A stretch of DNA of 64,000 nt. It comes from Coriaria nepalensis (taxonomy: Eukaryota > Streptophyta > Magnoliopsida > Cucurbitales > Coriariaceae). Positions 1-9,823 of this stretch are shown here, in pieces. The notes beneath the pieces were generated by a model. That model saw only the letters and a list, made by a program, of their open reading frames with translations, ran no database searches and was not told where the DNA came from. Made by a program: the position numbers and the translations under genes. The stretch's first letter is position 1, and every line of letters starts with the position of its first letter. Where the stretch lies: NCBI GenBank assembly GCA_027186245.1, contig CP114491.1:10103501-10167500 (forward strand), given 5' to 3'.

Positions 1-2
1 TT

Positions 3-616
3 GTACTGGCTCTTGCTGATACTAGCCTTGCAACAAGCAAAGTTGTCAAGGGCAAGATCTCCTGCCTTGACTGCAAATCTGACTTTGATCTTTCAGGTCT
101 GTCACAAGCATTTTGCATATATGATGTAGATATGCTTCAAGTTAGTTAATCTTTGTTATAAATTTTGCAGGTCACAAGGTGGTAATAAAATGCGACAAAG
201 TGAAGAAGTTAGCCATGGCAATCACAGAAGAAGATGGTTCATTTCAGACACAACTTCCATCATCACTAGTGCTGGACTCCACTCACCATCATCATCGTCG
301 TCGTCGTCGTCGTCATCACCATCCAATATGTGTAGCCAAGCTTGTAGGTGGGCCAACCCAAATATACGCGAAGATGAGCCACATGATATCAAAGATTGTC
401 AAGAGTAGGCATCATGATGATGATCATGAGTTATTTACCATATCAACCCCACTTCAATTCTCCAGTACATGCCCTTTATCAGAAGCATCGAAATGTGTAG
501 CCTCCATGAATCAATTTGGAGCTTCTAAGACCATTGACTTTCCTCTTCCAGCTGAATGGGGACTTGCTCCTTCTAGCTATTATCTCCCCTTTTTCCCCAT
601 CTTTGGCATCCCTTGA
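3..616 (+). CDS. Pollen Ole e 1 / extensin-like family protein (5' end missing)
   Basis: Two exons are visible, 3-96 and 171-616, joined across a GT-AG intron (97-170) in phase 1. The start lies outside the window. The first exon reads into the cysteine motif KGKISCLDCKSD, followed after the join by GHKVVIKCD, which is the usual opening of Ole e 1-like secreted proteins. Later cysteines (PICVAK, SSTCPLSEASKC) fit the family's disulfide pattern. Family members are small secreted or cell-wall proteins; their molecular function is mostly unknown. An odd His/Arg tract encoded by CAT/CGT repeats (284-322) interrupts the domain. The signal peptide, if any, cannot be seen. I am confident of the family but not of any specific role. 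Confidence 0.8.
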
Positions 617-1908
617 TTAAGTAGTTAATTAATTAATATGCATGAAATTTATATTCAGATGCTGCTTTGCCGATCCAAGTGTCTTCTTCATATCTTATAA
701 TATATAAAATATGAGTTGTAATATATGTAATATGTTGTTTGTTAAGTTCAGTGCTTTATAATTAATGAGAGTTTGCGACTTGTCGTTTCCGTTTGGTCAA
801 GTAGTCATAATATTAGAATTAGATAATGAGTTATATTTATAAACTACCAACCACCTCTGTCTAAATCTCCCATGAAACTTGGACTAAATAAATAAATAAA
901 TAAATAAATAAAGGAAAGAGACTCACACACGACACAAGAGCAAAGATACTTTTCTTTCCCTTTTCCCTTTTCTTCACGAGCCATGTTCTCAAGATGACTC
1001 CTCATTTTATTTCGCAAGCTGTTTACGTTTTTCACGGCTAAAAAACGAGCCACGCACTTCTGTTTTGTCTTAAAATAAGCCACCTCCTTTGTCATTAAAT
1101 GATGTGGCTGTTTTTTAGTCTTCGGATCCGACACATGTCCACTTCTCCTAAAAGTCTTAATCAAATTAATGAAAATAAATGGAGTTTAATTAAATGACAT
1201 CTGTCTGTTTGGTCTTAAATTACGTGGGTCCCACGTGTAATGCTAGCTCTGTAAATAAAACTCCATGGTCAACTTATTACTATTCAAACGTTGACCATTA
1301 ACATATCTGAAAATAATTTGAAAATAATTTAAAAATAAAAATAAAAATAAAAGAAGAAATTATATATGGGCCAAAGAGTCAGAAAATATTTGAGACCCAA
1401 ACACTAGTCGGTTGTTATTTTAATGGGCCTAGCTAAGTAGCTAGTTTCCGGGCCAGCCCAAATATTTTTTGGTTTTTTTTTTTTTTAGAAACTAATGAAG
1501 CGGAAAGTAATCTCAGCCGACACCAAGCACTCAACCCAATAAGGAATTTTAATATAAAAAAGGAAAAGCAAACGTAAAACACGTGTGTAAATTTATATAT
1601 TAATATAAATCTGATATTTAATATTTATTTATAAATAAATACTATTTTGGGTAAAATACTGCTATTTTATATATAAATTATAAGCCGCCGTCTGGCTTCT
1701 CAGAATCATCTCCCTAAGGAACACAATCCAAAAGCATCTTCTTCTTCCCGTCAAGCCAAAATAATAATAATAATAATAATAAATCAATCCATCATAGTTG
1801 CCAAAAAAATCCCGTTATCCGCCGCCATAGATGCTAAGCCAGAAGTTGAAGGAGCACTGAAAAGGTGAGAAATCATCCCCACCGCCATAGAATCGAGGAC
1901 CCGAGGTC
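617..1908. other. Intergenic region and MYB gene promoter/leader
   Basis: No convincing gene. It holds a TAAA microsatellite (about 886-911), an A-rich AAAT-type stretch (about 1311-1350), a poly-T run near 1470-1485 and an ATA repeat (about 1761-1782). Two CACGTG G-boxes lie at 1232-1237 and 1580-1585, and TTGAC W-box cores occur near 1265-1300. The 5' leader of the MYB gene probably begins after about 1690. Confidence 0.6.
1831..1860 (+). other. Short upstream ORF in the MYB leader
   Basis: An ATG at 1831 opens a 9-codon frame (MLSQKLKEH) that ends in TGA at 1858-1860, 48 bases before the MYB start codon. If the leader is transcribed through here, this uORF would lower initiation at the main ATG. 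Conservation of the peptide is unknown and it may be incidental. Confidence 0.4.
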
Positions 1909-2847
1909 ATGTTTCAGAGATATTACCAGAGCTGGAGCGATTTTAACGGCGGAGGCTCTAGATCTTCTTGGTCTCGTCTCCAGGACAAGGTTTTCGAGCG
2001 AGCTCTTGTTGTCTTCCCGGACGACACGCCAGATCGGTGGGAGAAGATTTCCGGTCAAGTCCCGGGGAAGTCACCGTTGGAGATTAAGCAACACTACGAC
2101 GATTTGGTTCACGATCTGTCGGAGATTGAGTCTGGCCGAGTTGATTTACCGAGTTATGGTGATGAATTGGCCGAAGACGAGAAGATTCTGTTTGGACTGA
2201 AAAGAAAAGAAAAGGATTCTGAGAGGAAGAAAGGTTCCCCTTGGACTGAAGAAGAACATCGGTAAGATTACTGTAGTCTGTACAGATGAAATTTCAAATT
2301 TCTTTTGGTATTTATGTCAAACTATCATCTTTTTGGGCCCAATTACGAAATTTATATAGTTTAAAGTTATGTTTTGTAGCTTAAAAAAACTCTTAGAATT
2401 TACTCGTGCATTATGAAAAAGATGAGTCCTTTGATCCTCTGAACATTGGAAAGGGATGTAAGTGCCCAGTTCTTTATATTTTAGAGGTGAAAGTGTAAAT
2501 GTTAATAATAGTTCCAAGGTGAGAAATTGGAATCAACCTATGGTTCAAAGGGGGTTTTTGGACAATTTCATAATATGATTTCTTTGTCATTGGACAGGTT
2601 GTTTCTTGTGGGGCTACAACGATATGGGAAGGGGGATTGGAGGAGTATATCAAGAAACGCTGTCGTTTCAAGGACACCAACTCAGGTGGCCAGTCATGCT
2701 CAGAAGTACTTTCTCCGTCTCAATTCGGTTAAGCATGTTCAGAAGAAGAGGTCTAGTATCCATGACATTACTACTCCTCATGTCGCCTCGCCCGGTCAAC
2801 CCATTCAACACGGCTGGGTTGCCAACACGTTCCAAACAGGTCTATGA
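1909..2847 (+). CDS. DIVARICATA-like two-repeat MYB transcription factor
   Basis: Exons 1909-2261 and 2598-2847 join to give a 200-residue protein; the intron 2262-2597 is GT-AG. An N-terminal SANT/MYB repeat (about residues 18-70, with [15 protein letters not shown] and [13 protein letters not shown]) is followed by a second MYB repeat starting at SPWTEEEH. The second repeat carries the plant SHAQKYF motif (residues 150-156), which binds I-box/TATCC-type DNA sites in this family. This is the DIV/SRM1 class, whose members act in the nucleus in flower asymmetry, stress and hormone responses. At 200 residues it is shorter than many family members (about 260-310), lacking most of the usual C-terminal extension. 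A short uORF precedes it. The exact ortholog is not assigned. Confidence 0.87.
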
Positions 2848-3677
2848 TCGTCAGGACGATCAAACCGTTTCAAATGCATACCAACAAGGATTTGGATTCT
2901 CCTTGCAAAGATGAAAAAAATAAGAGGGAATTAGCTTTAGCTAGTTTGAATGCCTGTATATATTATAGGTAGGAAAAAAAAAATGTCACTTCTTTTCTTA
3001 TTTTTTATGAATACAATAATCATCTTTACTTAAGGATAACGATCCATATGGGAAGGGGTATAGTACTGTACACGGATCCATAGTGTGCAGTTTGGAGTTC
3101 AGGACAATAGATTTTAGCATTTTGGGTCCAAGACCGGTCTGCCTTGTACTCTGTACTGGAAAAGGCTACTTCGTTTTGGTTTGTCATCTAAACCCTTCCC
3201 TACTGCCAATTATTGATTATTATTGTTATTTTCGAGATCAATTATATAGATATTAATTTTTAAAGCAGCACGTTATTTTTATTTTAGTGTTCGGTTATAT
3301 AAATATTAATTTTAAAAGCCGTGTTTATTTGATATCGGAGATTTAAATCCGAATCTAATATTTTGATATAGATTATTAAATATGAGTTGTTCTCTAACTC
3401 GCTTTCTTTCGCTATATTGTAAGGAGGTATTATTATTGGATGGTCTTGGAGCATCTATTCTCAAAGATTGAGATGATGCGACCTATTCCTATTTGCAATT
3501 TGACATGCATGAGTTGTTTTCTGTTTTCTTACTTGCTTCCTTTCACTGTGCTATAACGAGGGACTATTGGATGGTCTATAATGATAGACACCATCCGGAT
3601 CTTTGAAAATAGTTTCGGATTTACAAAATGTGCAGATTAATCAAGACGACCATTATAAATTTTTTAACGGTAGTCAT
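2848..3677. other. Intergenic, with a diverged direct repeat
   Basis: No gene seen. It contains the MYB 3' region and two diverged direct copies of a block of about 70 bases (near 3383-3450 and 3509-3583), both ending in ATTGGATGGTCT. Confidence 0.5.
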
Positions 3678-3997
3678 ATCATAGCCCAAGGCTCGACTTA
3701 CTCGCCGGTGAGAACAAAAGTTCCTGGGGCCTAGCTGTCTTGTTTCCTAGCCGGTTAGCCTCTCTTCTTTCCCTTTCAGTTTCTCGGTTCTATATTTAAA
3801 CAATTAATTCTCAAAATTCCAATAAACATGATTCTTCTTCCAAGCCTTCTTCGAGAAACTCTTCAGGATCCTCCTAAGGTCCTAATGAGATGGCGATACT
3901 GTACACGGTGGTGGCGAGGGGCATGGTGGTGCTAGCCGAGTTCAGCGCCATGTCTGGAAAAATCGGAGCCGCGAATCAAGGAATGATAAAGTGGTGA
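3678..3997 (+). pseudogene. Broken duplicate of the VAMP714 promoter, leader and first codons
   Basis: The leader and first codons match the intact VAMP714 locus at about 4735-5090. Shared blocks include CTCGCCGGTGAGAAC, CTCTCTTCTTTCCCTTTCAG and CTCTTCAGGATC. The ATG at 3890 opens MAILYTVVARGMVVLAEFSA, then diverges after GKIGA and stops at 3997, giving only 35 codons. No further SNARE exons follow. It is best read as a tandem partial duplication lying about 1.1 kb upstream of the working gene. Because the copied part includes the promoter, it may still be transcribed. Confidence 0.8.
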
Positions 3998-4734
3998 GAA
4001 TCATGGAGAGTTAGCCAAAATTAAGATATGATAATAAGAAAAGATTATGAATTCTTTACAACCTTTATACGTATCATATGTTCTTTGTTTGTATGCCTCT
4101 GATAAGTTGAAACCCATAATAATTCTCAAAGAAGAAGTGAATTTGATGCAGATTAACATGATGGATTATCTAAATCAATTGTCTTCTTCCTTATGGTCAT
4201 AAATCAATCATATGGCATATCAATCAATTAATTAATCAGGTATGGTAGGAAACAGCATACAATCAAAGATCTCATATCAGAAAAGATTAAACAAACTCAC
4301 CACCCGAAAGAGATTCAGTTACCTCTTTCCGAGATACATACGTCGGAATTGCATAACTAACCACCGGTGAATGAAAACCGTTATCATAACTAACTACGGA
4401 TGAAGTCCGAAGAGTATCATGCAGTTTTTAATAACATTTAAATTTTATGAATATTAAAATTATCTCATATTATTTAATTAATGTTAATATACTTAAAATT
4501 AATATATTTAAAAAAAATTATTTTACGATTTTAATTAAATTATTTTTTTATCTATCATTTTATTTATTTGTAACTTTAAATCTCAATAATAATCACTTCA
4601 TTATTTCAGATTACTATTAATATTTTTAATATGTTAAATATTAAAAATTAATATTTATAAAAGTATTTTAAAACTTTATATTTATAAAATATAAAATTGC
4701 ACGGGAAGTCCATGTGGTAGATGTAATCTTATCA
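3998..4734. other. AT-rich intergenic spacer
   Basis: Very AT-rich spacer between the broken and intact VAMP714 copies. No gene or clear repeat unit is seen. Confidence 0.5.
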
Positions 4735-4995
4735 AAGCCGAAGGCTGGACTAACCGTGGACTCGCCGGTGAGAACCAAACTACGAGGGTCGTTCTGTCTC
4801 GTTTTTTAGCCGGTCAGGCTCTCTTCTTTCCCTTTCAGTTTCTTGGTCCTCTATATTTAAGCAATCAGTTCTGAAAGGTCCAACCAACATGATTCTTATT
4901 CGACCGGAATCAGATTGAAATTGAGGGAGAGAGATCTCGAAGGATCTAAGCCTCCATCAAGAAACTCTTCAGGATCCGCCTAAGGTCCTTGGGAG

Positions 4996-6709
4996 ATGGC
5001 GATTCTGTACGCGGTGGTGGCGAGGGGCACGGTGGTGTTAGCCGAGTTCAGCGCCGTGTCTGGAAACATCGGAGCCGTGACTCGCCGGATCCTGGAGAAG
5101 CTGCCGGCAGATGCTGATTCTAGGCTATGCTTCTCGCAGGATCGGTATATCTTTCACATTCTCAGATCCGATGGCCTCACGTTCCTCTGCATGGCCAACG
5201 ATACCTTTGGCAGTAAGTCTTTTCCTCTTGTTCTTGTTTCAGCTTCTCTTTGTTGTTTTCTCGCTGTGCAATTACCGAGCTTTTTGAGTTCTGATCAATC
5301 TGCACATGGCGGTGATGAAGTCGATGGCCTGTGGAGCTATATTTGACTTCTTTGAAGAAATTTTGTTTTGGAATTTAGTCTTTGTTTCAATAATTTTAAC
5401 TCTCATCACAATTTTTTGAACGCGTTGCGTAGTTCTTATTGACTTGACATTATTTAGGATCGTGTAGGAAGGATGATTCTGCTTTTAGATTCCATCGTCA
5501 ACCTATGAGAAGCACCGAGTCAAAACAGTTATTGAAGAAAACAAAAATAAATCTTTTTTTCTAAATTATATATGTACTGTGTATCAGTTGAAAATCAGTG
5601 TTCATCTTTCCTCTATAAGTTTGTTCTCTTTCCAAGTTTTGAGTGGAAATATTTTTTTCCTTGATGAATTTGTGTATTTAAGTGCATCACCTGATTCCTT
5701 GTTGCAGGGAGAATTCCATTTTCATATTTAGAGGATATTCATATGAGGTTCATGAAGAATTATGGAAAAGTGGCGCATTATGCACCTGCTTATACAATGA
5801 ACGACGAGTTTTCAAGAGTTCTACATCAGCAAATGGAGTTTTTCTCCAGTAATCCTCGTGCCGATACTCTTAATTGTGTCAGGGGTGAAGTTAGTGAGGC
5901 AAGTATCTTGCCATCAAGGTCCCCATATATGTCTGTTATTCTTTTAATATCAGAAAAAAAGTGTTACTCTATCATTTTGATATATACCTTGTTTGTTACT
6001 ATTCAGAATGATAGTTCTTGCAGAGGGCGGTTTAGTCCCTCTTACGCTGGTAGCTTTAGCTTTCGTAACTATGACTTTCTTTACGTTGAAAACATGCTGT
6101 ATTTACTTTTGGTTAACTACTATTTTCTTGTTAGTCATCATACTGATCTAGAGAAACAAATCTGGTGTGCAGATAAGAACAATAATGGTGGATAACATCG
6201 AGAAAGTACTGGAAAGAGGTGACCGCATCGAGCTTCTTGTTGACAAAACTTCAACAATGCAAGACAGTTCATTTCACTTTAAAAAGCAGTCCAAGCGTCT
6301 TCATCAGGCTATTTGGATGAAGAATGCCAAGCTTTTGTAAGCATATCTCTGTTTCCCTAATTGCAAATAATATATTTTGAGCGGACATTAGAAGTTTACA
6401 AAGGAAAGTCATAAAAATTGAAGTGAACTGATGATACAATCATCCAATATTAGATAATGTGACCCAGAGTAACCTCGAAAATTGCTGAAGTAAATGGTTA
6501 CCTTTTGATTCATTAAGCAGAAACTGATGTGAAATATCTATAGTTGTTTTTCTTTCACCCGACAGCCTCTGTGCATTTCGATTCTTAACATACTCTCTTA
6601 TATGATCTCTTTTCACAGGGCCTTGTTGACATGCTTAATCGTGGTGTTATTGTACATAATAATTGCTGCTTGTTGTGGGGGCATTACTCTACCTTCTTGC
6701 CGATCTTGA
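4996..6709 (+). CDS. VAMP714: R-SNARE of the VAMP7 (longin) group, VAMP714-like
   Basis: Four exons (4996-5212, 5708-5898, 6173-6336, 6619-6709) give 220 residues, the normal length. The N-terminal longin domain (1 to about 115) starts MAILYAVVARGTVVLAEFSA. The SNARE helix (about 126-185) contains VLERGDRIELLVDK with the zero-layer arginine at R151. A C-terminal membrane anchor (about 191-209) ends in GGITLPSCRS. VAMP711-714 proteins drive fusion at endosome, Golgi and vacuole membranes; the C-terminal tail best recalls Arabidopsis VAMP714. The second intron begins with GC rather than GT (GAG|GCAAGT, donor at 5899). That join is required to keep the conserved VSE-IRTIM reading. A broken copy of its 5' end lies upstream. 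Confidence 0.93.
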
Positions 6710-7665
6710 TCGGCTGCCCCCTTACCAGCCGTGATTTCTGCTACGTTATGCTGAGATATCTATGCATGTCACCTTTTATCGGAGAATGGCGGTTCAAAAT
6801 ATAGATTTTTCTTTTCTTTCTTTGGCAGGAAAATGAATATACTTTTCATTTATATATCTACAAAAGTTATGGACTTTTCTTTTGTATGTGTGAATGGTTG
6901 AGAGCACCTGTGTATTCTGTAAATTCTCTCAGTATGTTTAGTACTTCATTAATTATTCAGAAGTTTTTTGTTCTTCCTAAACTATTTCTACACGTTCAAT
7001 TGTAGCTGGTCAGTCATTTTCATTTTGTTGGTTGTTTGATATGAAAGCATGAGAACTGATAGGAATCCACCATGACTTTCTGTTTAAGATACGTCCTGTC
7101 ATGCTTCAAAAAAGAGTTTGTACGCCGTAAACTGATCAATATATGCGCCTGTAAAGAAAATTGGAGTTTAGTCTTAATTCTTAAACTGGCTGAAACGACT
7201 TTTTGAAGAGTTTGGACTCCAGTTTGCAGGTGACACGTTCCAAGAAAGTAAACAAACAATGGAACTCATGTCTTGGACTCCACCTAGTAGTTCATTAGGC
7301 CGGTGATGGTGATGGTGATGGTGGGGGCCAAGCCCACTGAACAACCTATCAACTATTTAAGTAGTACTTAGTGCACTCGTTTCATTTCACTAATTTTCAA
7401 ATTTCACCCCTACAACCAATAATTCTCCAAATAAGGACAAAGAAAAAGGCGAAAAGATTGTTTACAAATTTTCATAAATAGTCAGGATCCATTTTCAAAA
7501 CCTGCGCCAGAAACAGGCTTAAAGTCTGTTGCAGGAAAAGAGCATCATTTTTCATAGTAGCATCCAACGATACCTCTTTGTCTATACTATGTGTCCCTCT
7601 CCTCAATTCTCTCTTCCATTTGAATAATGACCCACTTTCCACCTCCTTCTCTCTCTCTCTCTCTA
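6710..7665. other. Intergenic: VAMP714 3' region and cyclase promoter/leader
   Basis: No gene is supported. A short GGTGAT repeat lies at about 7302-7325, and a CT-rich leader (CTCTCTCTCT, about 7645-7664) precedes the cyclase start codon. Confidence 0.5.
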
Positions 7666-9159
7666 ATGGCAACTCTTACCAGTCTATGTACTCCACTTTC
7701 TACATCTCAAAACAACCAATTCCTCCATTCAGTCACTCTTCCGCTCTCTTTTCCCAAAACCCATCACCCATCTTCAAGAAAGCATCAACACAAGATCAGA
7801 AGCACCGGAAAATTTGGCAACTTTCTTGACCTCAAACCCGAATACAAGCCCGAGTTTCTGAATTTCGACCTTCCCTGGTTTGACCCACGGTCTGATTGGG
7901 CTCGGTTTGATGTGATCGTAATTGGCACCGGACCGGCTGGACTCCGGCTAGCCGAGCAAGTCTCTTGGTACGGGATCAAGGTATGTTGTGTTGATCCTTC
8001 TCCACTCTCACCCTGGCCTAACAATTATGGTGCTTGGGTTGATGAGTATGAGAATTTGGGCCTTGAGGATTGTTTTCACAAAACTTGGCCAATGGCTAGT
8101 GTGTTTATTGATGATAACAAGTCCAAGTATTTGGACCGACCTTATGGTCAGGTTAGTAGGAAGAAATTGAAATCAAAGTTACTAGAAGGATGTGTGACAA
8201 ATGGGGTGAGATTTCATAAAGCCAAAGTTTGGAAAATCGAACATCAAGAGTTTGAATCTATGATTATTTGTGATAATGGGAATGAGTTAAAAGCAAGCTT
8301 AATTGTGGATGCAAGTGGGTTTGCTAGTAGTTTCATTGAGTATGATAAGCCTAGAAACCATGGATTTCAAATTGCTCATGGGATTCTAGCCGAAGTAGAT
8401 GAACACCCTTTCAATTCAGACAAGATGATACTGATGGATTGGAGAGATTCCCATCTTGGAAATGAGCCATATCTGCGTACTAGCAATTCTAGGTTCCCTA
8501 CTTTTCTATATGCCATGCCGTTCGATTCAAACTTGATATTCTTAGAAGAGACATCTTTAGTCAGTCGGCCAGTGTTATCTTACATGGAAGTTAAGAAAAG
8601 GATGGTTGCCAGATTAAGACATTTGGGGATCAGGGTGAAGAGGATCTTAGAACACGAGAAATGCTTGATCCCGATGGGCGGGCCCCTACCTCAGATCCCA
8701 CAGAATGTGATGGCTGTTGGAGGGAATTCGGGGATTGTTCACCCTTCAACTGGATACATGGTGAATCGAAGCTTGGAGTTAGCCCCGGTTGTAGCTCAAG
8801 TGATCGCAGAGTGTCTCGGAAGTACTAGGATGATTAGAGGCAAAACACTCTATAGTAGAGCTTGGAATGGATTGTGGCCTGTTGATAGGAGATGTGTTAG
8901 GGAGTTTTACTCTTTTGGAATGGAGACATTATTGAAGCTTGATTTGAAAGGGACTAGGACATTCTTTGATGCTTTCTTTGGTTTGGATCCTTATTACTGG
9001 CAAGGCTTTCTCTCTTCAAGATTGAGTCTTAGAGAGCTTGTCTTGTTAAGTTTGTCTCTCTTCGGACACGCCTCTTTCTCGTCCCGCTTCGATATCATCA
9101 CCAAATGTCCTTTACCGCTTGCTAGATTGATAAGTAAACTAGCTCTTGAAACCATATGA
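7666..9159 (+). CDS. Chromoplast-type lycopene beta-cyclase (CCS/CYC-B family)
   Basis: A single exon encodes 497 residues. The frame continues upstream to an ATG at 7627, but MATLTSL at 7666 gives the family length and a better plastid transit peptide. The dinucleotide-binding motif VIVIGTGPAGLRLAEQ is at 83-98, the cyclase motif FLEET at 292-296 and DRPYGQVSRKKLKSKL near 160. Overall it is much closer to pepper capsanthin/capsorubin synthase and tomato CYC-B than to ordinary LCYB, including SLVSRPVLSYMEVKKRMVAR. The family cyclises lycopene to beta-carotene in plastids; only some members make keto-xanthophylls. The lack of introns is typical. In the conserved VHPSTGYMV-x-R segment residue 367 is Asn, where Ala is usual. 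Arabidopsis has no equivalent gene, as far as I recall. Confidence 0.92.
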   Translation: MATLTSLCTPLSTSQNNQFLHSVTLPLSFPKTHHPSSRKHQHKIRSTGKFGNFLDLKPEYKPEFLNFDLPWFDPRSDWARFDVIVIGTGPAGLRLAEQVSWYGIKVCCVDPSPLSPWPNNYGAWVDEYENLGLEDCFHKTWPMASVFIDDNKSKYLDRPYGQVSRKKLKSKLLEGCVTNGVRFHKAKVWKIEHQEFESMIICDNGNELKASLIVDASGFASSFIEYDKPRNHGFQIAHGILAEVDEHPFNSDKMILMDWRDSHLGNEPYLRTSNSRFPTFLYAMPFDSNLIFLEETSLVSRPVLSYMEVKKRMVARLRHLGIRVKRILEHEKCLIPMGGPLPQIPQNVMAVGGNSGIVHPSTGYMVNRSLELAPVVAQVIAECLGSTRMIRGKTLYSRAWNGLWPVDRRCVREFYSFGMETLLKLDLKGTRTFFDAFFGLDPYYWQGFLSSRLSLRELVLLSLSLFGHASFSSRFDIITKCPLPLARLISKLALETI

Positions 9160-9511
9160 TGAGGACTTGTGATCTTTTGATAGTACTTTCAAGTTTTGCT
9201 AGTGTTTCACTTTTCACCTTGTCTTAAAAACAACTTTATTGCAAATTTTCATGATATGGTTTGGATCATATATGTTGCGAAGACATGAAACAAACAATTT
9301 CATTCCCACTAAAATATATATGTTGCGAAGGATATGGGAGACTAATTTTTTCACTCCTCCGACAATGAAAATCATTCTCGATATAATTAGAAATCGAACC
9401 AAACCGATAAATAATATTTTAATTTCATTCCAGCTAAAGGAGTCCAACTAAATACTTGTTTTAAAAATATATTTCTAAAATCTAAAACCACCGAACTTAC
9501 ATTTTGTGAAA

Positions 9512-9632
9512 TGGGCCTGATCCATCATCGATGCTACGCTTGGGCCCTGCCACGTGGATTAGAAGACGCTCTATATGATGGAAAGAGGCAGCAGAACTAA
9601 TCTATCCTTGGCCTATTGGGCCTTATTGGGCT
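9512..9632. promoter_or_regulatory. Site II (TGGGCY) cluster upstream of ELM1
   Basis: Four TGGGCC/T elements lie at 9512-9517, 9541-9546, 9617-9622 and 9627-9632, with a CCACGTGG G-box near 9550. Such site II clusters are bound by TCP factors and are common in promoters of housekeeping genes, including nuclear genes for mitochondrial proteins. That suits the mitochondrial gene starting at 9824. The rest of 9160-9823 has no gene; a C run occurs at about 9741-9754 in the leader. Confidence 0.6.
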
Positions 9633-9823
9633 TTCATGAAGACCAAGCGAAACGACCTCTCTTTTCTCTCAAAATAAAGAACGCCAAGTCGGAAAAAAAC
9701 TTACTTCGATCTTCCAAAATTCTAGTTCCCTCTCTCTAACACCCCCCCCCCCCAAATTTTTTTCTTATAGATCCTTCTAGTTATTAAATTTCGCTGAATA
9801 ATCACTGTTCCTGTCCCCGATCG

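Noticed and set aside
844..1164. Open frame on the minus strand (106 residues)
   Set aside because: Low-complexity sequence with no recognisable domain and no splice or leader support; lies across an AAAT microsatellite.
7627..7665. 13-residue N-terminal extension of the cyclase (MTHFPPPSLSLSL)
   Set aside because: Encoded by the CT-rich leader; the second ATG gives the family length and a normal transit peptide.
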